A stretch of DNA of 28,168 bases, taken from assembly GCA_035505995.1 (NCBI GenBank), contig DATJQF010000011.1, forward strand, positions 1 to 28,168, read 5' to 3'. A program made the translations under genes and the position numbers. Of the stretch, positions 7,157 through 15,340 are shown piece by piece. The notes below the pieces were generated by a model. The model searched no databases. It was given only the letters and a program-made list of their open reading frames with translations, and was not told where the DNA came from. Every line of letters begins with the position of its first letter. Position 1 is the first letter of the stretch. Origin of the DNA: DATJQF01 sp035505995 (GTDB taxonomy: Bacteria > Bacteroidota > Bacteroidia > Bacteroidales > FEN-979).

Positions 7157-7879
7157 TCAGCGGAGCTCGAAGTTCTGGCCGAGGTAAACTTTTCGAACAT
7201 GAGGGTCGTCCGCGAGCTCCTGGGAGGAACCCGATCTTAAGATAGAACCTTCGAAAAGAAGGTAGGAGCGGTCGGTGATGGAAAGAGTCTCATGAACATT
7301 ATGGTCGGTGATGAGCACGCCGATATTCTTTTCCTTTAATTTCTTGACGATATTCTGGATATCCTCCACGGCAATGGGATCGATCCCGGCGAAGGGCTCG
7401 TCGAGCAGGATGAACTTGGGATCCACGGCCAGGCAGCGGGCGATCTCGGTCCTTCTTCTTTCCCCGCCCGAAAGGGTGATCCCGTAACTTTTCCGTACAT
7501 GCTGGAGCCCGAATTCGTCCAGCAGGTTCTCCAGCCTTTCCTGCTGCTTCTCGCGGGAAAGCCCGGTAAACTCCAGGATTGCCCGGATGTTGTCTTCCAC
7601 GCTTAATTTCCTGAAAACGGAAGCCTCCTGGGCGAGATAGCTGATCCCTTTCTGCGCGCGGCGGTACATCGGCTCCCGGGTGATATCGGTCCCCTCCAGG
7701 TAGACCGTTCCGGAAAAAGGCTTGATCAGGCCGACAATTATATAGAAGGAAGTGGTCTTACCGGCCCCGTTGGGTCCCAGCAGTCCGACAATCTCTCCCT
7801 GGCGGACTTCGATGGAAACCTCGTTAACGACCGTTCTTTTCCGGTACTTTTTGACGATCCTGTCGGTGCTCAGTAGCAT
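7157..7879 (-). CDS. lptB: LPS export ABC transporter ATP-binding protein LptB
   Basis: A 240-residue ABC ATPase that energises the LptBFG transporter extracting lipopolysaccharide from the inner membrane. Walker A is GPNGAGKTTSFY at about 34-45. The ABC signature LSGGERRRTEIAR, Walker B FILLDEPFAGIDP and the H-loop LITDHNVHETL are all present. FAGIDP and DHNVHETL are characteristic of LptB rather than of amino-acid transporters. It lies 35 nt after the DUF5686 gene and behind kdsD, the enzyme that starts 3-deoxy-octulosonate synthesis, which makes a lipopolysaccharide-related operon credible. lptF and lptG are not in the window, as is common in bacteria. Confidence 0.95.
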   Translation of the reverse strand: MLLSTDRIVKKYRKRTVVNEVSIEVRQGEIVGLLGPNGAGKTTSFYIIVGLIKPFSGTVYLEGTDITREPMYRRAQKGISYLAQEASVFRKLSVEDNIRAILEFTGLSREKQQERLENLLDEFGLQHVRKSYGITLSGGERRRTEIARCLAVDPKFILLDEPFAGIDPIAVEDIQNIVKKLKEKNIGVLITDHNVHETLSITDRSYLLFEGSILRSGSSQELADDPHVRKVYLGQNFELR

Positions 7880-7914
7880 AAGGAGGCTTCAAAGGTAGTA
7901 AAAAGAAATGCCGG

Positions 7915-10422
7915 TCAGAAGGTAAATACCGCTGAAATAAAAACGCCGAAAGGCGCCACATTGGGATTCTCCGGATCATGGAGATGCGTCAGCCGCCAGA
8001 TGGCGTCCACCCGGATGAACCGGAGGATGTTCTCGATCCCTACCCCGGCTTCGAGATAGGGGATCCCGTTAAAGGGACGAAGAGGCACAGGGAACTGCGA
8101 ATAGGCCAGGTTCTTATCGCTCACGGCCCCGTACACTCCCCGGAACTGGACCACTTCCCTCCATTTCAGTTTTCGCAGCAGGGGGATCCGGTTGAACAGC
8201 AGCCCGTCGAAATGGTGGGTGTAGTAAAAGGTTACATACTCATCGCTGACGAACTCGTAATAATTCATCAGGTTGGCGGCCAGCTCATCATATAAAAAAG
8301 TCTGGTTCCCGTCGTGGATCTTGAGCAGGGAATAGGGCAGGGTCCCCCAGATCTTGCCTGCTTCTATCATGTATTTGGACCAGCCGATGGTTGCGAAATT
8401 GAACCACTGCTCGATATTCAGGGTAAGCTTGTGGTACTCATAGTCGCTCTTGAAGAGATTGGGGAAGCCATAGGAGTAGCTGAGCGTGATGATCGGGTAA
8501 CCGGAGCTCAGCGTGTACCGGTAGAATTCCCCGCTGACGAACCTTTCCTTGAATGACAGCCTTGTGTCGAGTTTTATTTCCGAGGTATAGATGGAATTCA
8601 TATAAACGGGAGACTCGTGATTCTGAGGGAACGTGATAAACTGGGTTCCTCCGAGCGGAAAGATCTCCCGGTGGTTGAACGTCAGGGTATTGATCAGTCC
8701 GTTGAACCACTCATGCTCATAGGACAGCTTATATTCCCGGACCATGGTCAGCTTGTTGTTGGGGCCCCGGTGAAAAAGGGAAGTAAGGATATTGTCGGTG
8801 GAAAAGGCGTTCGGGCTCATCCCCAGCTGCTCCACATCATATTTAAAGGCAGCGGTCAGGTCGCGCCGCGGGTTCTTCTTCAGCATCCAGATGATATCCC
8901 CCCCGTATTTGAACTGCTGGTCGAGGGTCCCGTAAGCGACATATCCTTCCAGCTGAACGATCTTGCTGAAGGAGTTGGCCGTCCGGAAGCCGAACCGGAA
9001 CCGGTTCCCTTCCACCGCGTTAAAGCTGTACAGCTTGAAATAAGGCCCCAGCTCTATCTTTCCCCACGACAGGTACCCGAAAATAATCCCGTAGACGATA
9101 TCGGTGTAAGTTTTGAAGATCGGGATATTCTTCACCGAATCCACCATCGTATAGATCCCTTTCTCCGATTTGGAAAGGGGTTCCGGCCGGATCGTATCCC
9201 AGGTGGCGGTGTCCAGCTTGGTGGCATACTCCTCCACAAAGACGTTGGAAGGAAGTGAAAAGAACCGTTTGGATTCCGGGACATCAAACTGAAAATTGCT
9301 GTAGATGGAAGTTTTATGCACATAGAATCCGACGATCTTTTTTGCATTCCCGATGATGTTCAGGTCGGCCACAATGTAATCCTTGGTGAGCATCCAGAAT
9401 TTCTGGTCGGTCCATTTATAATCCTGCTCGATAGCCAGATCGTTCAGGAAATTGATGTTGGCATCGTCGGCGATCCGCATCTGGATCTTCTTGATGGCAA
9501 AGGAAGTATCCGCCACCCAGAAGTTCCCGGAAAAGGTCAGCTCCTGCTTCCGCTTTGGCTTGAACATGATATGATAACACCAGTTGCCGTCGATGGCAGC
9601 GCTGTCGACCAGGTAGTATTTATAATAATCCAGTCCGAACGATGCGATCGGGCTGATGAAATTCTTCTCGAGGAGGACAATGTAGTCCTTGTAAATTTCC
9701 ACTTCTTCGGAAAGATTCCCCAGGAACTGGGAGACGCTTTCATTTTCGAGTCCCGAAATCCGGTTCGCCGTGATGATCTCCTTCTTCGCCCGCGGATTCT
9801 TCCGGTAATAGACATCCGAGCTGGTTTCGGTCAGGAACACCGGGAGATAAGACTTCCCGTTTACCGTGGATGTATCTACATAGGAGAATACAAACCCGAA
9901 GGGCTTGAACAGTTTCCGGTTCCGGAGCTTGTCGGTGATATTGTTCGCATCGATCTCGATTTTCGTATAGGCTTTATACTGGTAGCTCTGGTAGGATTTC
10001 AGGCTGTTCCGGTCGCGGTTCTCGATGATCTTCCGGAGGATCTCCTCTGCCGGGTTTCCTTTGTACCGGATCACCACTTCCGGCAGGTTGAGGTGCTCGG
10101 GCTGCAGCTCGAAATCGATCGTCTGGAACTGGTTTTTCTGGATCTTCCGGGTCTGCGGTTTATATCCCAGGAGCCTTGCCCGGATGGAGTCGCCGGGTTT
10201 TTTGATCTCCATCGAGTACCTCCCGTTGAAGTCGGTCAGGGTCCCGAGGGTAGTCCCGGTGATCAGGATATTCACAAAAGGGATCGGTTCCCTGGTAACG
10301 CTGTCGGTGACCCGGCCCATGATCTTCGTGAGCTGGGCGTGTCCGGTGAAAGGCAGCAGCCACAGAATCATCCATAACGACAGCCCCAGGGATATGTTGA
10401 TCCGCCTTCTCACAAAATGCAC
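7915..10422 (-). CDS. DUF5686 and carboxypeptidase-like regulatory domain outer-membrane protein
   Basis: An 835-residue predicted outer-membrane protein. Residues 1-29 form a signal peptide (LPFTGHAQ). A CarboxypepD_reg-like beta-sandwich follows at about 33-110 (GRVTDSVTREPIPFVNILI, then TDFNGRYSM). A long DUF5686 region begins at about 120 with NPAEEILRKIIENRD and SYQSYQYKAYTKIEID. The C-terminal half is barrel-like and aromatic-rich, and ends LEAGVGIENILRFIRVDAIWRL... and FISAVFTF, with the terminal Phe typical of barrel insertion signals. The family is widespread in Bacteroidota and has no defined function. It lies between kdsD (21-nt gap) and lptB (35-nt gap), so a role in envelope assembly is plausible but inferred only from position. 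Confidence 0.85.
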   Translation of the reverse strand: MHFVRRRINISLGLSLWMILWLLPFTGHAQLTKIMGRVTDSVTREPIPFVNILITGTTLGTLTDFNGRYSMEIKKPGDSIRARLLGYKPQTRKIQKNQFQTIDFELQPEHLNLPEVVIRYKGNPAEEILRKIIENRDRNSLKSYQSYQYKAYTKIEIDANNITDKLRNRKLFKPFGFVFSYVDTSTVNGKSYLPVFLTETSSDVYYRKNPRAKKEIITANRISGLENESVSQFLGNLSEEVEIYKDYIVLLEKNFISPIASFGLDYYKYYLVDSAAIDGNWCYHIMFKPKRKQELTFSGNFWVADTSFAIKKIQMRIADDANINFLNDLAIEQDYKWTDQKFWMLTKDYIVADLNIIGNAKKIVGFYVHKTSIYSNFQFDVPESKRFFSLPSNVFVEEYATKLDTATWDTIRPEPLSKSEKGIYTMVDSVKNIPIFKTYTDIVYGIIFGYLSWGKIELGPYFKLYSFNAVEGNRFRFGFRTANSFSKIVQLEGYVAYGTLDQQFKYGGDIIWMLKKNPRRDLTAAFKYDVEQLGMSPNAFSTDNILTSLFHRGPNNKLTMVREYKLSYEHEWFNGLINTLTFNHREIFPLGGTQFITFPQNHESPVYMNSIYTSEIKLDTRLSFKERFVSGEFYRYTLSSGYPIITLSYSYGFPNLFKSDYEYHKLTLNIEQWFNFATIGWSKYMIEAGKIWGTLPYSLLKIHDGNQTFLYDELAANLMNYYEFVSDEYVTFYYTHHFDGLLFNRIPLLRKLKWREVVQFRGVYGAVSDKNLAYSQFPVPLRPFNGIPYLEAGVGIENILRFIRVDAIWRLTHLHDPENPNVAPFGVFISAVFTF

Positions 10423-10443
10423 AGGATTTGACCGGGGCTGATT

Positions 10444-11409
10444 TCAGAGGATACCCTCTTTCAGGATATCGTGAAGATGGATCACCCCCAGGTACTTTTT
10501 CTTCTCCACGACAAGGAGCTGAGTAATATTATGGTCTCTCATGGTTTGCAGCGCATTTACGACGAGAGCCCCCGGTCCGATCGTTTTCGGATGCCGGTTC
10601 ATGATATCGGCCGCCTTGATCTTACCGAGGTCGGCATTCTTTTCAAGCATCCTCCGCAGATCCCCGTCGGTGATGATGCCGGCCAGCTCTTTCCCGTCCA
10701 GGACGGCGGTAGCGCCCAGCCGCTTCGAAGAGATCTCTACGATCACGGTCTTGATAGGATCCTTGACGCGGACCGCGGGGACCTGGTTGCTCTGGAAGAG
10801 GTCGGAAACTTTAAGGTAAAGCTTTTTTCCCAGCGTCCCGCCCGGATGGAATTTCGCAAAGTCGGCCGTGGTAAACCCGCGGCATTCCAGGACGCAGACA
10901 GCCAGTGCATCGCACAGCACCAGTTGCGCGGTCGTGCTGGAGGTCGGGGCCAGGTTGTTCGGGCAGGCTTCCTTGGCAACCTTTGCATGAATCACATAAT
11001 CTGCCTGGTGCGCCAGGTAGGAATTCCGGTTGCAAACAATCGCGATCAGCGAGCTTCCGTGCATCTTCAGCAGAGGGACCAGCACCTTGATCTCGGCGGT
11101 TTCCCCGCTCTTGGAGAGGCAGATGATCACGTCTTTCTTCTGGATCATCCCCAGGTCGCCGTGAATGGCATCGGCGGCATGCATCAGGACGGCCGGGGTC
11201 CCCGTGGAATTCAGCGTGGCCACCAGCTTGGAACCGATGATCGCGCTTTTCCCGATCCCCGTCACAATGACCCTGCCCTTCGAACGGAGCACCAGCTCTA
11301 CGCATTTGACGAAATGATCGTCCACCGAATGCACCAGGCCCGAAAGAACCTCCATTTCCTCACGGATGGTGCTAATAGCAATTTTTTTTATTTCACCGGG
11401 TTCTTTCAA
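10444..11409 (-). CDS. kdsD: Arabinose-5-phosphate isomerase, KpsF/GutQ family
   Basis: A 321-residue sugar isomerase that interconverts ribulose-5-phosphate and arabinose-5-phosphate, the first step towards KDO for lipopolysaccharide. The SIS domain spans about 30-175, with VIVTGIGKSAIIGSKLVATL, a sugar-phosphate loop LSKSGETAEI, and the family signature FHPGGTLGKKLYLKV near 189-203. Two CBS domains follow to the C-terminus (GIITDGDLRRML, then NALQTMRDHNITQLLVV). The best start is a TTG at 11409: the upstream sequence has no in-frame ATG and the next in-frame Met is residue 19. It is divergent from recQ, and a promoter with TTTG-N21-TAATTTTG lies upstream. It is the first gene of the kdsD-DUF5686-lptB unit. 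Confidence 0.95.
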   Translation of the reverse strand: MKEPGEIKKIAISTIREEMEVLSGLVHSVDDHFVKCVELVLRSKGRVIVTGIGKSAIIGSKLVATLNSTGTPAVLMHAADAIHGDLGMIQKKDVIICLSKSGETAEIKVLVPLLKMHGSSLIAIVCNRNSYLAHQADYVIHAKVAKEACPNNLAPTSSTTAQLVLCDALAVCVLECRGFTTADFAKFHPGGTLGKKLYLKVSDLFQSNQVPAVRVKDPIKTVIVEISSKRLGATAVLDGKELAGIITDGDLRRMLEKNADLGKIKAADIMNRHPKTIGPGALVVNALQTMRDHNITQLLVVEKKKYLGVIHLHDILKEGIL

Positions 11410-11428
11410 CGCATTATTTTTTATAAAA

Positions 11429-11462
11429 TTTGCAGCAAAATTTTTGTTTTATATTAAATTTG
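11429..11462 (+). promoter_or_regulatory. Candidate recQ promoter (TTTG-N22-TAAATTTG)
   Basis: On the plus strand a TTTG (11429-11432) is followed after 22 nt by TAAATTTG (11455-11462), an exact match to the -7 consensus TAnnTTTG. The spacing is one or two bases longer than usual. Transcription would start near 11469, giving a leader of about 68 nt before the recQ ATG. The expected leader passes through the kdsD promoter. Confidence 0.5.
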
Positions 11463-11504
11463 TAATAAGGGGTATGTAAATCATTAAAAGTCAATAACAC
11501 TCTC

Positions 11505-11537
11505 CAAAATTACTAAAATTAATCCGAGTTCAGCAAA
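11505..11537 (-). promoter_or_regulatory. Candidate kdsD promoter (TTTG-N21-TAATTTTG)
   Basis: Read on the minus strand, TTTG (11534-11537) and TAATTTTG (11505-11512) are separated by 21 nt, which fits the Bacteroidota -33/-7 consensus closely. The -33 box overlaps the first base of the recQ ATG. The predicted leader for kdsD is about 90 nt and AT-rich. This is the best two-box promoter match in the window. Confidence 0.6.
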
Positions 11538-13738
11538 TGGCGCCCAGGAAGGACGATAAGCGGTTGTATGAGATTCTGAAGAAAGTCTTCGGGTTCGACA
11601 GTTTCAAAGGCAACCAGGAAGCCATCATCAAGAATGTTCTCAACGACAAGGATACGTTCGTGATCATGCCCACCGGCGGCGGCAAATCGTTATGCTACCA
11701 GTTGCCGGCGCTGATCAAGCCCGGAACCGCGATCATCATCTCGCCCCTGATCGCCCTGATGAAAAACCAGGTGGACTCCATCCGGAGCTTCGGTACCGAA
11801 ACGGATGTCGCCCATTTCATGAACTCCTCCCTCACCCGGCAGGAGATCACCCAGGTGAAGAAAGATGTGACGGAGCAAAAGACCAAGCTGCTGTATGTGG
11901 CCCCCGAGACCATCACCAAGGAAGAGAACATCGATTTCCTGAAATCGATCCAGATCTCATTTTACGCTATCGACGAGGCGCATTGCATTTCAGAATGGGG
12001 ACACGATTTCCGGCCCGAGTACCGCCGCCTGCGGCCGATCATCGATGCCATCGGCCAGAAGGTGCCGGTCATCGCACTGACAGCCACAGCGACCCCGAAA
12101 GTACAGCAGGATATCCAGAAGAACCTGAATATGCTGAACGCGGCCATCTATAAAGCCTCGTTCAACCGGCCCAATCTCTATTACGAGGTCCGGCCGAAGA
12201 CCAAGAACGTCGTCAAGGATGTCATTAAATATATTAAGGGCAATCAGGGGAAATCCGGGATCGTTTACTGCCTGAGCCGGAAAAAGGTGGAAGAGCTTGC
12301 GGAAACCCTGGTGGTGAACGGGATCAAAGCGCTGCCGTACCATGCCGGGCTGGATGCGCAGACCCGCCGTCAGAACCAGGACCGTTTCCTGATGGAAGAG
12401 GTGGATGTGATCGTCGCCACCATCGCCTTCGGGATGGGGATCGACAAGCCCGACGTGCGGTACGTGATCCATCACGACATTCCCAAAAGCCTCGAGGGAT
12501 ATTACCAGGAGACAGGCCGAGCCGGCCGCGACGACGGGGAAGGGAATTGCATCGCCTTCTACAGTTACGACGATATCCAGAAGCTCGAGAAGTTCATGAA
12601 GGGGAAGCCCGTCGCCGAACAGGAGATCGCGAAGCAGCTGCTCCTGGAAACGGTGGCGTACACGGAATCCTCCGTTTGCCGGAGGAAACAGCTTCTTCAT
12701 TATTTCGGGGAGATCTACAAGGAAGATAATTGCCAGAACTGCGACAACTGCCTGCATCCCAAGAAGCGGTTCGAAGGCAAGCAGTACGTGAAAATGGTGC
12801 TCGATACCGTCCTGGCCGTCAAGCAGCAGTTCAAGCAGAAGCATCTCGTCAATATCCTGATCGGGAAGAATACCGCCACGATAAAATCCTACAAGCATAA
12901 CAAGCTCGGGGTCTTCGGCGTCGGCGGCGAGAAGGACGAAAAGTTCTGGAATGCCGTGATCCGCCAGACCCTGATCGAAAGGCTCCTGGTGAAGGATATT
13001 GAAAATTACGGGCTGCTGAAGGTCAGTCCCGAAGGGCATAAATTCCTGAAGCAGCCCTATTCGGTCATGCTCGTGGACGACCACGACTATGAAAATATTG
13101 AGGAGGATGAATTCTTTGCCGCCATGGGGTCGAAGACCAGCACGGCCGACAAGACCCTGTTCTCCCTGCTTAAGGATCTCCGGAAGGAGATCTCCCGCAA
13201 GGAGAAGCTGCCTCCTTTCGTGATCTTCCAGGATCCTTCCCTGGAGGATATGGCGATCCAGTATCCGGTGACCCACGACGAGATGAAGCAGATCACCGGC
13301 GTCGGAAGCGGAAAGGCGCTTAAATATGGGAAACCTTTCCTGGACCTCATCAAGGAATACGTGGAGGAGAATGAAATCATCCGGCCGATGGATATGGTGG
13401 TCAAATCGGTGATCAACAAATCCGGGTTGAAGGTGTATATCATTCAAAATATTGACCGCAAGATCGCCCTGGAAGATATTGCCTATGCCAAGAACCTGAG
13501 CATGAACGAAATGCTGTCGGAGATCGAAAGCATCGTGAGCTCGGGGACCAAGATCGATATCAATTACTACATCGATGAATTCATCGACAGGTACCACCAG
13601 GAGGAGATTTTTGAGTATTTTCGCGAAGCAGAATCCGATTCCGTCTCGGAAGCCTTGAAATCACTGGGAGAAGATGATTTCACGGAAGAAGAGATCCGCC
13701 TCATGCGGATCAAATTCATGTCGGAACTGGGCAATTAA
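11537..13738 (+). CDS. recQ: ATP-dependent DNA helicase RecQ
   Basis: A 733-residue 3'-5' superfamily 2 helicase acting in recombination and fork repair. Domain order: helicase N-domain with Walker A MPTGGGKSLCYQLP (about residues 43-56) and box IDEAHCISEWGHDFRPEY (about 144-161); helicase C-domain with TIAFGMGIDKPDVR and the QETGRAGRDD box; a zinc-binding RQC module with the four cysteines of SSVCRRKQLL and NCQNCDNC; a winged helix; and an HRDC domain at about 530-610 (LFSLLKDLRKEISRKEKLP, ITGVGSGKALKYG). A C-terminal extension of about 110 residues is helical and resembles the HTH-type tail of Bacteroidota RecQ proteins. All catalytic motifs are intact. It starts a plus-strand unit with the OmpH-like gene 10 nt behind it. 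Confidence 0.97.
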   Translation: MAPRKDDKRLYEILKKVFGFDSFKGNQEAIIKNVLNDKDTFVIMPTGGGKSLCYQLPALIKPGTAIIISPLIALMKNQVDSIRSFGTETDVAHFMNSSLTRQEITQVKKDVTEQKTKLLYVAPETITKEENIDFLKSIQISFYAIDEAHCISEWGHDFRPEYRRLRPIIDAIGQKVPVIALTATATPKVQQDIQKNLNMLNAAIYKASFNRPNLYYEVRPKTKNVVKDVIKYIKGNQGKSGIVYCLSRKKVEELAETLVVNGIKALPYHAGLDAQTRRQNQDRFLMEEVDVIVATIAFGMGIDKPDVRYVIHHDIPKSLEGYYQETGRAGRDDGEGNCIAFYSYDDIQKLEKFMKGKPVAEQEIAKQLLLETVAYTESSVCRRKQLLHYFGEIYKEDNCQNCDNCLHPKKRFEGKQYVKMVLDTVLAVKQQFKQKHLVNILIGKNTATIKSYKHNKLGVFGVGGEKDEKFWNAVIRQTLIERLLVKDIENYGLLKVSPEGHKFLKQPYSVMLVDDHDYENIEEDEFFAAMGSKTSTADKTLFSLLKDLRKEISRKEKLPPFVIFQDPSLEDMAIQYPVTHDEMKQITGVGSGKALKYGKPFLDLIKEYVEENEIIRPMDMVVKSVINKSGLKVYIIQNIDRKIALEDIAYAKNLSMNEMLSEIESIVSSGTKIDINYYIDEFIDRYHQEEIFEYFREAESDSVSEALKSLGEDDFTEEEIRLMRIKFMSELGN

Positions 13739-13748
13739 ATAATAACCT

Positions 13749-14456
13749 ATGCAGGAAGAAAATTTTACAGACCCTGCCATGAAGCAGGAAGCCGCTACAG
13801 TCATGCCGGCAAATGAAGCAAAAGAGCACAACGGGAAGCACTCCCATCCGTTGCTGATGGTGAGCCTGATACTGAACCTGGTCCTCCTCGTCGGGTTGGG
13901 GGTCCTGTATGTCCTGTTCTTCCATTCCCGGAGAACCCAGGAAGCGCAGGTCACCCCGGTCATCAGGAACGCCCCGTCAGGACCTGCCCGGATCGTGTAT
14001 CTGAACCTGGATACCCTGAACGAAAAATATGAGTTCGTTAAGAATCTACGGAGCGATCTGGAGAGCACGGGGAAGAAGCTGCAGAACGAGATCCTCTCCG
14101 AGCAGAGCGCCTTCGAAAAAGATGCCGCCGAATTTCAGGCAAAAGTCCAGAGCAACGCCATTGCCGAGGATCGAGCCAAGGTGGTTTACGAGGAACTGAT
14201 GCAGCGGCAGCAATTGCTGGCGGATAAAAAGGATAAGTACACGCAGCAGGTGGCGGATAAAGAGATGAACATGAACCTTCGCCTGCTCGATACGGTCACG
14301 AATTTCCTCAAGCGGTATAACCGGAAATTCGGGTACGAGTATATCCTGGGCTACAAGACCGCCGGGGAGATCCTGCTTGCCAACGACAGCCTGGAAATCA
14401 CCCGGGAGGTGCTGGATGCCCTTAACGAAGAATATAACCAGCGGGGCAAGAAGTAA
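13749..14456 (+). CDS. OmpH/Skp-family periplasmic chaperone-like protein with N-terminal membrane anchor
   Basis: A 235-residue protein. Residues 1-34 are polar and probably cytoplasmic. Residues 35-60 form one transmembrane helix (LLMVSLILNLVLLVGLGVLYVLFF). The rest is periplasmic. From about 80 the OmpH/Skp signature appears (IVYLNLDTLNEKYEFVKNL), followed by a long charged coiled coil at about 95-190 and a short C-terminal region (GYEYILGYKTAGEILLAND) that matches the family's end. Skp trimers hold unfolded outer-membrane proteins. This one is anchored rather than secreted free, since no signal-peptidase site is evident after the helix. It lies 10 nt after recQ and 3 nt before the DUF4296 gene. 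Confidence 0.85.
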   Translation: MQEENFTDPAMKQEAATVMPANEAKEHNGKHSHPLLMVSLILNLVLLVGLGVLYVLFFHSRRTQEAQVTPVIRNAPSGPARIVYLNLDTLNEKYEFVKNLRSDLESTGKKLQNEILSEQSAFEKDAAEFQAKVQSNAIAEDRAKVVYEELMQRQQLLADKKDKYTQQVADKEMNMNLRLLDTVTNFLKRYNRKFGYEYILGYKTAGEILLANDSLEITREVLDALNEEYNQRGKK

Positions 14457-14459
14457 TCC

Positions 14460-14822
14460 GTGAAATACGCGGTAATCCTGGGCTTTTTCCTGTTAGCCGT
14501 TTCCTGCACCCAGGAGCGGAAACCGATGCTGCCCAAGGGCCTGTCGGCCGACTCGATCATCCCCCATGATGAGATGGTCCGTCTCCTGGCCGACATCCAT
14601 GTCCTGGAGTCCGTGCTCCAGTATGAAAGGAATCACCGGACGGGGCTCTCTGCACCCGCTTCGGTCCGTTACCAGGAACTCTTCTCCGAATACCGGATCT
14701 CGAAAAAAAGATTCACCCTGAACCTGGCCTATTATCAATCCATGCCCGACGAATTTCAAAAGATGTACGGCGACGTGGTCACGACGCTGGAACAGCGCAA
14801 AAAAGAACAGAAATTACGGTAG
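14460..14822 (+). CDS. DUF4296 lipoprotein
   Basis: A 120-residue protein starting at a GTG codon 3 nt after the OmpH-like stop. The N-terminus is a lipoprotein signal, with hydrophobic residues 3-14 and lipobox LAVSC, giving Cys16 as the lipid-modified residue. The mature part matches the small Bacteroidota family DUF4296: MVRLLADIHVLESVL, then the helical RYQELFSEYRISKKRFTLNL and YYQSMPDEFQKMY. The function is unknown. Its position behind an OmpH-like gene recurs in this phylum, as far as I recall, and suggests envelope biogenesis. It is the last gene of the recQ unit and is convergent with the lipoprotein gene that ends 20 nt further on; no hairpin terminator is visible between them. Confidence 0.85.
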   Translation: MKYAVILGFFLLAVSCTQERKPMLPKGLSADSIIPHDEMVRLLADIHVLESVLQYERNHRTGLSAPASVRYQELFSEYRISKKRFTLNLAYYQSMPDEFQKMYGDVVTTLEQRKKEQKLR

Positions 14823-14841
14823 CGGGGGATTCTTTCCTTAT

Positions 14842-15285
14842 TTATTTGGAGTACACGGCCGTCGCATAAAAAATATCCGCGCCATTATCTATCGTGTAGA
14901 TCCAGTTGATCGGGGTGGTCCCGGTGATCGTCCCGCTGCCATCCACTTTCCAGCCGGTGGAGAGGACCTGTTTGGCAGGGGAAATATAAATGTTGTTCCC
15001 GGAGGTCTCCGCATGTGCTTTCACATTCGCTCCGGCATTGGCAAAATTCGAAATGAAAACCGCCGTCGAGGAGTCGGGATCTGCCGTGACGGTTACCTGG
15101 TAGGTCAGGAGAGGCATCAGCCACCCGGGGGATCCCGCTTTATTATAAGTCTCGGTGACATTCCAGGTCCCCAGGAATTTGGAGCGGTTGTCGGAGGAAG
15201 GGCTCGAGGTATCCTTGGCACAGGAGGAATAAAGTGCTATCAGGGTGACTAAACCCACTAATCCGGGATTGAAAATTTTTTTCAT
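14842..15285 (-). CDS. Small lipoprotein, possibly lipocalin-like
   Basis: A 147-residue predicted lipoprotein. I place the start at ATG 15285 because it opens a proper signal (MKKIFNPGLVGLVTLIALYSSC) with Cys22 in a lipobox; a longer frame to 15351 would add 22 residues ahead of the signal and overlap the receptor gene. The mature part has a Ser-rich linker (about 23-34) and then SKFLGTWNVTETYN, a GTW motif typical of lipocalin-like Bacteroidota lipoproteins. Beta-rich segments end in YTIDNGADIFYATAVY. No specific function can be assigned. It follows the TonB-dependent receptor after 55 nt on the same strand with no promoter box seen, so it may help that receptor bind or retain its ligand. 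Confidence 0.7.
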   Translation of the reverse strand: MKKIFNPGLVGLVTLIALYSSCAKDTSSPSSDNRSKFLGTWNVTETYNKAGSPGWLMPLLTYQVTVTADPDSSTAVFISNFANAGANVKAHAETSGNNIYISPAKQVLSTGWKVDGSGTITGTTPINWIYTIDNGADIFYATAVYSK

Positions 15286-15340
15286 GGCCGTGAATATTTT
15301 ATAGGATGACAGTTCGCAGGCTAAGTTACAACTAAAAGGG

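Noticed and set aside
10471..11457. 328-codon plus-strand frame opposite kdsD
   Set aside because: It is antisense to a complete SIS-CBS protein and shows no domain of its own.
11990..13597. Long open frame on the minus strand, opposite recQ
   Set aside because: It is fully antisense to a recQ with all helicase motifs intact, and its His/Asp/Leu-rich translation is typical of an antisense shadow of GC-rich codons.
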